Source of the DNA: Bacillota bacterium
GTDB lineage: Bacteria > Bacillota > SHA-98 > UBA4971
Reading direction: 5' to 3'
Length of the DNA: 35,872 bases
Assembly (NCBI GenBank): GCA_012689375.1
Contig: JAAZLO010000010.1
Coordinates: 1-35,872 of the forward strand
The notes beneath the pieces were generated by a model. The model was given only the letters and a program-made list of their open reading frames with translations. It was not told the origin of the DNA and did no database searches. The position numbers were made by a program, and so were the translations under genes. Of this stretch, positions 9,044 through 17,211 are shown one piece after another (within the stretch, counting starts at the first letter, position 1; each line of letters begins with the position of its first letter).

Positions 9044-10144
9044 CTGAAAATAATCGACAGATACATATCAAGAGAATTCATTCCGCCCTTTCTTGGATGT
9101 ACAGGTGGATTTATATTAATAATCCTCGCGAGCCGGTTATTTTGGCTCGCAGATTTAATTATTGTGAAGAAAGTTGCTGTTTTTACCGTTACCAAGCTGC
9201 TTTTTTATAAGATCCCGGATGCTGTTGCCCAGTCTGTCCCTATTTCCGTGCTTTGCGGGGCCATACTCTCACTCCTCCGTTTAGGGAAAGACAGTGAGCT
9301 GCTTGCTTTGCGGACAGGTGGGATTCGGGTTTTGAGGCTTCTTCTTCCTCTCCTTGCCTTGGGTTTTATGGCAAGCATTATCGTCTTCGCTCTTAACGAA
9401 CATATAGTTCCCCAGGCTAATCATGAGTTTGAAAATATAGTAAGAAAGATTATCCTACAGGAAGCCTTACCATCTGCTGAAGAAGATGTATTCTTTAAAG
9501 GTACCGGAGATCGGTTTTTTTATATAAGAAAGGTAGATGCTTCCTCACGGACATTAAAGGATGTTTTAGTGTATGAAATCCCTAAAGAAGGTTTACCGAG
9601 GATTATAACAGCTAAAACAGGGAAAGCAGACGGGGATGTATGGACTCTCTCAGATGGTATGGTACATGATTTGGATTCTGATGGATATGTGATTTATGAA
9701 GCCAGGTTCGGGGAAATGAGCCTGCATATGGATGAAAAACATGAATCCTTCATCGACGGGCAAAAAACCCCTGATGAAATGAACAGGAAGGAACTGAAAT
9801 CATACATTGATCTTTTCCAAACAGGCGGTATGAACGTTACTTCATTGGTTGTGGATTATAAATTTAAACTGGCTTTGCCTTTTGCTGCATTTATATTTGC
9901 CTTAACAGGGGCTCCCCTTGCCGTAGCTGCTGCAAGTCCTAAAACCGGCAGGTTTACCGGGATTGTTATCAGTGGGTGCATTGCCTTTGCCTACTATGCC
10001 TTTTCCTCAATATTGCGTTCTCTTGGGTGTTCACATATTTTATCACCGTTCATTGCGGCTTGGTCAGGTAACATTGTATTTGTTTTTGTGGGGATTGCAT
10101 TGATTATCCGTAGTGAACATACATTGCGGAGCGCCGGGATATAG
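9044..10144 (+). CDS. lptG: LptF/LptG family LPS-export permease, apparent CTG start
   Basis: Six-helix permease subunit of the LPS-extracting LptB2FG transporter in the inner membrane. From CTG 9044 the product (366 aa) begins with residue 1 then KIIDRYISREF, the classic LptF/G N-terminus, followed by TM1 (~13-37). TM2-3 follow (~50-116), then a periplasmic jellyroll (~125-265) and three C-terminal helices (~275-358). The first ATG/GTG/TTG in frame is GTG 9164, which would delete 40 residues including all of TM1; hence I extend to CTG 9044 (ATT 9041 is the alternative), behind AAGGTGAT. A one-base error joining the frame to ATG 9033 is also possible. Stops two bases before lptD. F versus G cannot be told apart here. 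Confidence 0.85.
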   Translation: MKIIDRYISREFIPPFLGCTGGFILIILASRLFWLADLIIVKKVAVFTVTKLLFYKIPDAVAQSVPISVLCGAILSLLRLGKDSELLALRTGGIRVLRLLLPLLALGFMASIIVFALNEHIVPQANHEFENIVRKIILQEALPSAEEDVFFKGTGDRFFYIRKVDASSRTLKDVLVYEIPKEGLPRIITAKTGKADGDVWTLSDGMVHDLDSDGYVIYEARFGEMSLHMDEKHESFIDGQKTPDEMNRKELKSYIDLFQTGGMNVTSLVVDYKFKLALPFAAFIFALTGAPLAVAAASPKTGRFTGIVISGCIAFAYYAFSSILRSLGCSHILSPFIAAWSGNIVFVFVGIALIIRSEHTLRSAGI

Positions 10145-10146
10145 CT

Positions 10147-12366
10147 ATGCATAAGAAAAAAACTGGTTGCGGGATAACTGTATTACAAAGGGTATTCCTT
10201 ATATCGATCTTAACACTTTTGATTGTTTTTTTACCAACAACAAGCTATGCTGATGATTCAAATAAAAGCGCGAAACTAACAGGCGATAGCTTAAGTGTTG
10301 ATTTGGAAAAAAGATTTGTATGTGCAAAAGGCAACATCGTCTTAAAATACAAAGAATTTGTAATCTATTGTGACTCGTTGGAAATAAATACGATATCAGG
10401 GGAAATCTTCGCCTCGGGGGACGTTAGATTTCACGACGGTGAAGATATGGTTCAAGGGGAAAGTCTTATTTATAACTTAATGGAAAGAACAGGGGCTTTG
10501 GAGTTAGGGACTGCAATTATTAAAGATAATCATATGAAAGGCCCAATATATGTTACAGGTTCTAAATTTCTGACTTTACCCGGTAAAATACAGATAGAAG
10601 GTGGAAGCCTTACCACATGTGATCTGGAGTCACCCCATTATCGGCTTGAGGCGGGGGAAATAGAAATTTATATCGGTGACAAGATGGAGCTTAGGAAGTT
10701 ATCATATTGGGAAGGTAATTTATGTATATTTCATTGGCCTTACCTTGTTATTCCGCTCAGGGAGGAAAACAGGCCGGAGATGCCCCAGATAGGGTATGGT
10801 ACGGAAGAGGGCTGGTTCATAAAAACTTCCTATAACTATTACAAAGATCCTTCCTTTCGCGGGTTTTTATATCTGGATTACTTTACTAGGTTAGGTTTAG
10901 GCCTAGGAGTAACACACTTCTACGATTTTGAAAACCTTGGCAGGGGTTCCTTATACGTGTATGAATTAATGAACAAAAATACAAACCATATCCAATCTGA
11001 TTTAAAATTATCCCACGAATTACCTATGATTTTCGGTACCACGTGTACTTTAGGATTTAATTATTCCAATAAAATGTCGCTCCCGGGGGTACCGGATATA
11101 GAAGTATCCGGTACAGCAAGATTAGGGTACAGTACAGATAAGGGATTTGCCGATCTTCTATTGGAAAGAACTCGAATGACAGGAACTGAAACATCAGATG
11201 AAGCGGGAATCAGTCTCCAAAGTAAATGGAAAGCATCTGAGGGTTTATCTCTTTCTGGAGATGTCAGGTTTTTTAATCGTCAGGTTTATGGTACAGGCGA
11301 AGGAAATGATAGATATCTAAATTATAAGGTTGAGGCTATAGAGAATTTCAAGCTTGCATCTGTCCGGGTTATAGCTGAGCAATATGTAAAATCTGTAGAA
11401 AGGCGGGAAAAAGAGAAAGAAGGAGAGGTTGATCCGCTTCCATACGAAACTATAGGCCGGGCTCCTGAAATAATTATCGAAGGCTATCGGCTTTCATTGG
11501 GGAGGTTCCCTTTAGAGATCCAATGGACTCTGGGGTTTGGGAGATATGCGGAAAGAGCCTCCGTATGGGAAGGTACTCCCGTTATCCGGGCGAACAAAAT
11601 CCATGCAGGAATTAATACTGTGGAACAAACATACGATCTTGGGACTGCTTTTAAAACGACGTTGTCAGCAGGAGCAAGCTTTGATAGATATACCACAGGT
11701 GACGAAAGATACGTGTTACAGGGGGTGCTGGCTTCGGAAGCCCAGATTTTAAAGGATGCGATAACCTTGTCGGGAAAATATGATTATTGCGGTGTTTTTG
11801 GCAATACACCCTTTGCATTTGACAAGGAAGAGCGGAAGGGCTTGCTAACTGGAAGATTGAATCTTTCCAAAGGGATTTTTACTGCATCGGTAGACTGCGG
11901 ATATGATTTTTATACGCAAACCTATGAGAATGTTACAGGGGGGGTTCGGCTTTCATCCGGTGGGCTTTGGTCAGTGGATGTTTCCGCTACTTATGATCCT
12001 ATATCTTTCTGTATGCAGGATGCTGTCGGAAGGCTGGAAGTAGATATGGAGGATAAATATTTTATTAAAGTAGGGGCAAGATACGATTTCTCAGCAGAAG
12101 CCTTAGATAGAATAGAAAGCCAGGTTGCGCTGGAAATATTTGATACCTGGGGTCTGGAATGGCGGTTAATATACGGACCTTCATCAAAATCTGGGCTTCC
12201 TTCTGTTCTTAGGGGGGATGTAGCAATAGTCAAAGATATGCATTGCCGGGAATTTCGACTTTCATACAACCATACTAAAAAGCAGGTATGGCTTGAATAT
12301 AAAATTAAGGCTTTCCCTTACGACAGTCTGAAATTCGGAGTGGCTGAGGAAGGCGTGCTTTTTTAA
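10147..12366 (+). CDS. lptD: LPS-assembly protein LptD
   Basis: Outer-membrane translocon that receives LPS from LptA and inserts it in the outer leaflet. The 739-residue product has a signal peptide (core ~16-32, TSYA before Asp). An OstA/LptA-like jellyroll follows (~40-140: GDSLSVDLEKRFVCAKGNI, then IFASGDVRF), then the conserved TTCDLESPHYRLEAGEIEIY segment and YWEGNLCIFHWPYLVIPL before the barrel. The rest (~220-739) is strand-rich and ends in F. It lacks the exact two-disulfide Cys pattern known from E. coli; the visible Cys residues are scattered. No LptE-like gene lies beside it, as is common outside Proteobacteria. Starts two bases after the previous stop. Confidence 0.93.
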   Translation: MHKKKTGCGITVLQRVFLISILTLLIVFLPTTSYADDSNKSAKLTGDSLSVDLEKRFVCAKGNIVLKYKEFVIYCDSLEINTISGEIFASGDVRFHDGEDMVQGESLIYNLMERTGALELGTAIIKDNHMKGPIYVTGSKFLTLPGKIQIEGGSLTTCDLESPHYRLEAGEIEIYIGDKMELRKLSYWEGNLCIFHWPYLVIPLREENRPEMPQIGYGTEEGWFIKTSYNYYKDPSFRGFLYLDYFTRLGLGLGVTHFYDFENLGRGSLYVYELMNKNTNHIQSDLKLSHELPMIFGTTCTLGFNYSNKMSLPGVPDIEVSGTARLGYSTDKGFADLLLERTRMTGTETSDEAGISLQSKWKASEGLSLSGDVRFFNRQVYGTGEGNDRYLNYKVEAIENFKLASVRVIAEQYVKSVERREKEKEGEVDPLPYETIGRAPEIIIEGYRLSLGRFPLEIQWTLGFGRYAERASVWEGTPVIRANKIHAGINTVEQTYDLGTAFKTTLSAGASFDRYTTGDERYVLQGVLASEAQILKDAITLSGKYDYCGVFGNTPFAFDKEERKGLLTGRLNLSKGIFTASVDCGYDFYTQTYENVTGGVRLSSGGLWSVDVSATYDPISFCMQDAVGRLEVDMEDKYFIKVGARYDFSAEALDRIESQVALEIFDTWGLEWRLIYGPSSKSGLPSVLRGDVAIVKDMHCREFRLSYNHTKKQVWLEYKIKAFPYDSLKFGVAEEGVLF

Positions 12367-12394
12367 TAGGCTGTTACAGCCGGAGGTGGAGGCT

Positions 12395-12970
12395 ATGTCA
12401 AGAAAACTTGTTATTCCGGCTATAGTCGTTGTTCTAGGCATTATATGCCTGTTTGTGACTTTAACGATTTATCGAAAAATAATACCGGGTAAGAACCCCT
12501 TGAATATAGAAAATTCACCAGGACATATTGACAAGGATTGGGATAAACCAGGGATTTTAGCGGAATCCACCCATTTCATAGGCAGATCAAAAGGTGAAAA
12601 GCGTTGGGAATTCAGGGCTGAGAGGACATTGTCGGCTGATGATAGTGACTGGATCAGGCTGGAAAATATTCAAGACGGTATTTTTTATAATGAAAATGAG
12701 GCCTGGGCATATTTCTCAGCGGATCAGGCTGTAGTTAATATAAAAACCGGCAACCTGGATTTGGACAATGTTATTTTTCGATCTTCGTCAGGCGACAGCT
12801 TGATTGCCCGCACCCTCACGTGGGATAAGGATTACGGTAAGGCTGTATTGGAAGGTAATGTCTGCATGAGGCAAAGCGAAAACTCTATACTTACATGTGA
12901 TCGGGCTGAATACACTCCCGGTGATAATATATTGGAATTCGTAGGGGAGATCGTATTTAAAATAATATAA
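12395..12970 (+). CDS. lptC: LptC-like LPS-export protein (copy 1)
   Basis: ATG 12395 is chosen because GGAGGTG at 12382-12388 sits six bases upstream; the in-frame GTG at 12386 overlaps that site. The 191-residue product has one N-terminal membrane helix (~6-26) and an extracytoplasmic domain of short strands with alternating hydrophobics (VIFRSSSGDSLIARTLTWD, AVLEGNVCMRQSENS, ILEFVGEIVFKII), as in the LptC/OstA jellyroll. LptC docks on LptB2FG and hands LPS to LptA. Sits between lptD and an lptA-like gene. Sequence conservation in LptC is low, so the call rests on topology, strand pattern and context. Confidence 0.8.
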   Translation: MSRKLVIPAIVVVLGIICLFVTLTIYRKIIPGKNPLNIENSPGHIDKDWDKPGILAESTHFIGRSKGEKRWEFRAERTLSADDSDWIRLENIQDGIFYNENEAWAYFSADQAVVNIKTGNLDLDNVIFRSSSGDSLIARTLTWDKDYGKAVLEGNVCMRQSENSILTCDRAEYTPGDNILEFVGEIVFKII

Positions 12971-12993
12971 GGGGGAAAGCGGGGAGAAAACCG

Positions 12994-13689
12994 GTGGGTA
13001 CCCTATTAAAATTAAAATCCAATAAATTTAGGTTATGTTTTATATCAGCCCTTATTGTCCTAATTTTATCTTTAGGTTTAGTATCGCATCAGGTTGAGGG
13101 GAAAGTGAAGGTAACTGCCTCGGAAAGGGTAATCCTCGATTTAGATACGGATATTGCAGTATTTGAAGGTAATGTGACGATTATTTATGAAAATATTAAA
13201 ATAACGGCTGATCGGGCCGAAGTAAAAGAACGAAAAATTGCTGTTTTAACGGGAAACACAAAACTTGTTCAAATTGATATGATCCTTACGGGTAAAAATT
13301 TTATTGTCTATATTAATGAAAATAAGATTATTGCAGAAGGTGATGTTTTTCTTATAAAAGGCGAAACTGAAATAGACGAAATACAAAACAGCCATGGTGA
13401 AGAGAATATTACAACTATTGCATGTGAAAAAATGATGCTTTTTACAAAAGAACGGGGGTTTACAGCAGAAGGTGATATAGAAGTGAGGCGGGGTCTATCC
13501 CTTGCTAAAGCAGATTATGCTACATATAAAGAAGAGGAAGAAAAAGTAATCTTAACAGGTAATGTAACTGCAGAGGGTAAAAACGGGGAAAAAATAGAAT
13601 GCAACATGTTAATATTCGGAACTGATAAAGATTATATGGAAGCAGAGGCAGAGGTGGTTTTCGAATTTTCCATTGACAGGGAAGATTAA
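12994..13689 (+). CDS. lptA: OstA/LptA-like periplasmic protein (copy 1)
   Basis: GTG 12994 lies seven bases after GGGGAG (12981-12986). The 231-residue product has a signal or anchor segment (~12-34) and then repeating strands of the LptA/OstA jellyroll: AVFEGNVTIIYENIKITADR, IAVLTGNTKL, KIIAEGDVFLIKGE, GFTAEGDIEVRRG, VILTGNVTAEGKNGEKIEC. The pattern 'G(d/n)V....g.....a..a.y' is that of LptA bridge proteins. Longer than the ~185-residue E. coli LptA, so it may stack more jellyroll strands. Last gene of the lptG-lptD-lptC-lptA set; a 140-bp gap with a promoter-like sequence follows. Confidence 0.85.
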   Translation: MGTLLKLKSNKFRLCFISALIVLILSLGLVSHQVEGKVKVTASERVILDLDTDIAVFEGNVTIIYENIKITADRAEVKERKIAVLTGNTKLVQIDMILTGKNFIVYINENKIIAEGDVFLIKGETEIDEIQNSHGEENITTIACEKMMLFTKERGFTAEGDIEVRRGLSLAKADYATYKEEEEKVILTGNVTAEGKNGEKIECNMLIFGTDKDYMEAEAEVVFEFSIDRED

Positions 13690-13718
13690 AAAGCAAAGGT
13701 GAGCAATATAGGCAGGAT

Positions 13719-13746
13719 TTGCATAGCCGTTCCTAGCAGGTATTAT
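13719..13746 (+). promoter_or_regulatory. Candidate sigma-70-type promoter before the permease/ATPase pair
   Basis: TTGCAT (13719-13724) and TATTAT (13741-13746) are separated by 16 bases. A TATAAT lies at 13749-13754. The 10-mer-like TTTGCATAG occurs at 13718-13726 and again at 13755-13763, flanking the -10 region, and could be an operator. It is the only gap of this size between lptD and the ABC pair, so a separate transcription start is plausible. Confidence 0.4.
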
Positions 13747-13829
13747 GCTATAATTTGCATAGTACCATACGTAATTTCGCCTGGATGAATTACCCGGGTG
13801 TTTGCAAAGGATAAATAGGAGGCGGCTGT

Positions 13830-16403
13830 GTGCGGGGATTAATGAAAGAACGGTTCGCATCGGACCTTCTCGTTGTCATAATCCTGACTGTGCTTTTAGG
13901 CGCCTTTGTGGCAAAAGGTGTAGCCTTTGCAGTTAATATATACCTTGGCCAACAAGTTACAGGTGTCTTGGGCGATCTGGGAGAATACGATCTAATCCTT
14001 CATGTGCGTGAGGAATCCTCGGATGCTGCAGAAGTTGAAATCCAAAGAGTTATTTCATCCGATTTTAAAGAAGTCGGCATAAAAAAAGGCCCCATAGTCC
14101 TGGGAAAAAGCAATTTTTTTATAGGACTTCCCGATCATATCCGGAGCAGATCCACACTGGAAAACCTTGCAAAGGCTCTGACGGAACTTCCCGGAGCAAG
14201 CGGGGTGACATTTATAATTGAACCCAGGCTTACCTTAACAGGGGTTGAACCTGGTGCCTTTCATATTATCCTAAGTGAAGCCGAAAAAATAGACGGGGTC
14301 AGGTTCTGTTTCCGGGATGGGGGCAGGATTGCAGTTTTATTAAAGCCTGATGCTGATATGCGGCAGGTATCCAATGATCTTACTGCTCTGATCGAAAGGT
14401 ACCGCCTCATCGAGGTAAGGTTTCCTGTCGGGTATGAAATGGAGGATTCTGTAGGATCAGGTGAGGCCTATATTAAAAAATTATTATCGTCAGCGGGAGC
14501 GGGTTTTGCCCGGGACATTACACGCCGCGGTGGAAATCAGGATCTCGCTGATTTGTTTAATACTTTAACTGAAATGAAAAGGTTCCTTAGAAACTATTCG
14601 GCGTATGCCGATATTTCCATTACCGATAATACGATTCTTGAAACAGGTGATACAGTATTATTGTTACCTTGGGAGGATCCAACATCTAAAAAGACCCAGG
14701 ATATACCGAAGGAAGATGGCTTATTGGCTGTTATTGAAAAAATCAACAATGGAACAGTGCAGGGCATGGTAATTCAGGGGGATACCGGTGATATTTCAGA
14801 ACCTAATCTTAAGGTATTTTCCGTTGATAGAAATAACAAGGCCAAGGATTATATCGGAACTGCCGTTGTGGTAAGTGAAAGTAAGAAAATCGGGTACGCG
14901 GTAGACGAGAGCATTCGACTTTTATATGAGCTAGAAGAGTTTAGGGGTAATGCTTATCTTGCTGCAATTAATACCTTGGATATATTAGGTATGTACGATG
15001 AAACCATAGACAGGCTGATTAATGTCCAAAGGGCCCTTGAAATTTCAATGGAGTCTCTTGGAAGAACCTCTGACAGGACAGTCGGCCGGCAGGAAACAGC
15101 TGCCTTAGAAAAGGCGATAGCCGGAGCTATGGGTATTATGGATTCACTGGAATCTGCAGTCCGGGGAATAGACACATTCGAAACTCAGGCAAAGCAAATC
15201 ATTGAAATATTATCCTTAAAGGAAGATGAACTCCATGAAGATATCAGATCTTACGGAGAAGTATCTACAGAGCTCCAAGAAAAAATTTATATGGTAAGTA
15301 ACCTTTTGGATCTCGCAGGAATCAAGGCTTTGGAAAGGGCAAAGGCAATTGATGAATTTGTGGAAAGCGCAAGACCTGTTACATCCCAATTAATAAAATG
15401 GAAATCTGACCTCGAAAGTCTCTTCCGCAGGATATCAGGAATCAGGCAGGTGTTAGCTACAGATCAGGCCGGTCAAATAATATCCGAAATGATGGATGCC
15501 ACAAATAATGTCCTTATTCAAGCTCAGGCAATGGATATCCCAAGTATGGAAAGGGCTATTAATGAGGCTGCAAAAAACCTGGAAGCTGTTAAGACAATTG
15601 ATACAGAGGCAATAATCCGGGAGCTTCAGGAAGTAAAAGCATCATTGCCTAAACTTCGTGATGAGGAAGTAGGGAGATCCATTTGTCTGATTGATCGATA
15701 TATAGGCGGTGAAGTGATTCCAGGTGATAGTCTTCAAGTTATGGTCGATAAAAGTACAGATCAAAACGAGTTGAAGGTTTTGGCAAGGGAGATGTTCGGA
15801 AAGGAAGTCCGTGTATATACAGGTCCTATAGGATTTTTAGAACCCGGAGTCAGAGGTGAGGTATACAGGGTCCTTCGGGAAGCAAGGGCTTCAATTACAG
15901 CCATAGTTTTAATTATTGTAACCCTTTTCGCACTTATCTTAGATCATGCCGCTGTCATCAGCGCAATGAAGGAATTCAATTCGGGTTTAGGTGTCATTTA
16001 TTCCGTAATTGTCGGCACAGTGATTCTTATTTCACAATTTATTATTACCGGGGCAAAAGTCCCGTATGTTAGTCATTGGCATGTAGCCGGAATCGGGGCC
16101 TTGTTAGGTTTTATAACAGCGACCCAATCAAATAAGATCAGCCCCTTACCAAAGGATGAATTGATTGCCGGGATTGTCATGGGTTTAACATATACACAGA
16201 TAATGCGTGAAATAGTGGTACCTTCTTCGAGGCCCGGGCTTCTGTCACTTCTTAATAAGCCTAAGACTGTACTAAGATTGAAAAGGAGGGGGGACCTTGG
16301 GGACAGGTTCTCATTCCGTAATACAAAGCCGAGATGTGCCGGTTCTGGAAATCCGGAATCTATCAAAAAGTTATGGAAAGAATCAGGCTCTATCAGGGAT
16401 TGA
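13830..16403 (+). CDS. Large membrane protein with MacB/LolE-like topology, partner of an ABC ATPase
   Basis: Not recognised. GTG 13830 follows AGGAGG (13817-13822) by seven bases. The 857-residue product has one N-terminal helix (~9-34) and a ~650-residue extracytoplasmic region. That region has an alpha/beta first half (~40-330) and a heptad-rich helical second half (~370-640). At the C-terminus are three to four helices (~690-710, ~720-742, ~753-768, ~777-793). One helix, a large outer domain, then a helix cluster is the layout of type VII ABC exporters (LolC/E, MacB, FtsX), though the outer domain is far larger and I see no clear sequence match. Its last ~35 codons overlap the ATPase gene by 107 bp, so it is probably that ATPase's permease. 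Role in lipid or lipoprotein traffic is inferred from location only. Confidence 0.85.
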   Translation: MRGLMKERFASDLLVVIILTVLLGAFVAKGVAFAVNIYLGQQVTGVLGDLGEYDLILHVREESSDAAEVEIQRVISSDFKEVGIKKGPIVLGKSNFFIGLPDHIRSRSTLENLAKALTELPGASGVTFIIEPRLTLTGVEPGAFHIILSEAEKIDGVRFCFRDGGRIAVLLKPDADMRQVSNDLTALIERYRLIEVRFPVGYEMEDSVGSGEAYIKKLLSSAGAGFARDITRRGGNQDLADLFNTLTEMKRFLRNYSAYADISITDNTILETGDTVLLLPWEDPTSKKTQDIPKEDGLLAVIEKINNGTVQGMVIQGDTGDISEPNLKVFSVDRNNKAKDYIGTAVVVSESKKIGYAVDESIRLLYELEEFRGNAYLAAINTLDILGMYDETIDRLINVQRALEISMESLGRTSDRTVGRQETAALEKAIAGAMGIMDSLESAVRGIDTFETQAKQIIEILSLKEDELHEDIRSYGEVSTELQEKIYMVSNLLDLAGIKALERAKAIDEFVESARPVTSQLIKWKSDLESLFRRISGIRQVLATDQAGQIISEMMDATNNVLIQAQAMDIPSMERAINEAAKNLEAVKTIDTEAIIRELQEVKASLPKLRDEEVGRSICLIDRYIGGEVIPGDSLQVMVDKSTDQNELKVLAREMFGKEVRVYTGPIGFLEPGVRGEVYRVLREARASITAIVLIIVTLFALILDHAAVISAMKEFNSGLGVIYSVIVGTVILISQFIITGAKVPYVSHWHVAGIGALLGFITATQSNKISPLPKDELIAGIVMGLTYTQIMREIVVPSSRPGLLSLLNKPKTVLRLKRRGDLGDRFSFRNTKPRCAGSGNPESIKKLWKESGSIRD

Positions 16404-17073
16404 TATAAAAATTATGTCAGGGGATTCAGTGGTGGTTACAGGCCCATCCGGGTGTGGCAAATCCACTCTTCTAAGATGTATTGTCCGATTGATTAATCCT
16501 GATTCAGGAAGAATTATAGTGGAAGGGAAAGACATAACAGATCTTTCTTATTTAAATTTATTGGATATCCGCAGGCGCATTGGATTTGTTTTTCAGCGCT
16601 CTAACCTTATCCAAAGGCTTTCTGCCATGGAGAATGTCATTCTTCCGTTGTTGGCTGCAGGTGTATGCCGGGACGAAGCAGATGAAAGAGGAATCCGGGC
16701 ATTGGGACGTGTCGGGCTTGCCGGGAATATAATTTACAGGAAGCCTCCGCAATTATCAGGAGGTGAATGTCAGCGTGTGGCAATAGCCAGGGCTTTGGCA
16801 CCTGAGCCAGTTTTGATGCTTTGGGATGAACCTACCGCTTCCCTTGATCCCATCCTCGTTATGGAAGTCCTTGAAGTCATGGAAAGCCTTATAAGACACA
16901 GTGAAACTGCAATGGTTATTGTAACCCATGAAATGAGGTTTGCGCTTCGCGCCGCTAATCGGCTTATTCTCCTCAACGAAGGTAGAATAGTGGAGCAAGG
17001 TACCCCTGTTCAGATATTCAGTAATCCTAAATCCGAATTAGGAATGGGGTACAGTCGTTTGGTTAACTTATGA
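16297..17073 (+). CDS. ABC transporter ATP-binding protein, partner of the upstream membrane protein
   Basis: TTG 16297 is chosen because AGGAGGG (16284-16290) lies six bases upstream and the product then carries a full ABC domain. Of 258 residues: Walker A GPSGCGKST (~49-57), Q-loop FVFQ (Q100), signature LSGGE (~153-157), Walker B VLMLWDEP with Glu178, and H-loop VTHEM (H211). All catalytic elements are intact. By sequence it is closest to GlnQ-type (polar amino acid) and LolD/MlaF-like ATPases, yet no amino-acid permease or binding protein is nearby. Overlap with the preceding 857-residue protein argues they form one complex. A 138-bp gap separates it from lpxC. Confidence 0.92.
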   Translation: MGTGSHSVIQSRDVPVLEIRNLSKSYGKNQALSGIDIKIMSGDSVVVTGPSGCGKSTLLRCIVRLINPDSGRIIVEGKDITDLSYLNLLDIRRRIGFVFQRSNLIQRLSAMENVILPLLAAGVCRDEADERGIRALGRVGLAGNIIYRKPPQLSGGECQRVAIARALAPEPVLMLWDEPTASLDPILVMEVLEVMESLIRHSETAMVIVTHEMRFALRAANRLILLNEGRIVEQGTPVQIFSNPKSELGMGYSRLVNL

Positions 17074-17211
17074 GGTATGTAATGCTTAATATCTAATTCA
17101 TGGGAGACTCTTTATCGGAGTGCCATGTATATGAAGGGAAAACTATGTAAGCGTAGAAATAGTGAAGAATTAGTGGAGATAATAACCTAAGCAGAAAGTG
17201 GGTTTGTTTTA

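Noticed and set aside
13830-17073. Mla (MlaE/MlaF) phospholipid transporter
   Set aside because: The membrane protein has one N-terminal helix and a giant outer domain, not the compact MlaE helix bundle, and there is no MCE-domain protein.
16297-17073. Glutamine/polar amino-acid transporter ATPase (GlnQ)
   Set aside because: Sequence is GlnQ-like, but no amino-acid permease or binding protein is present and the gene overlaps an unrelated membrane protein.
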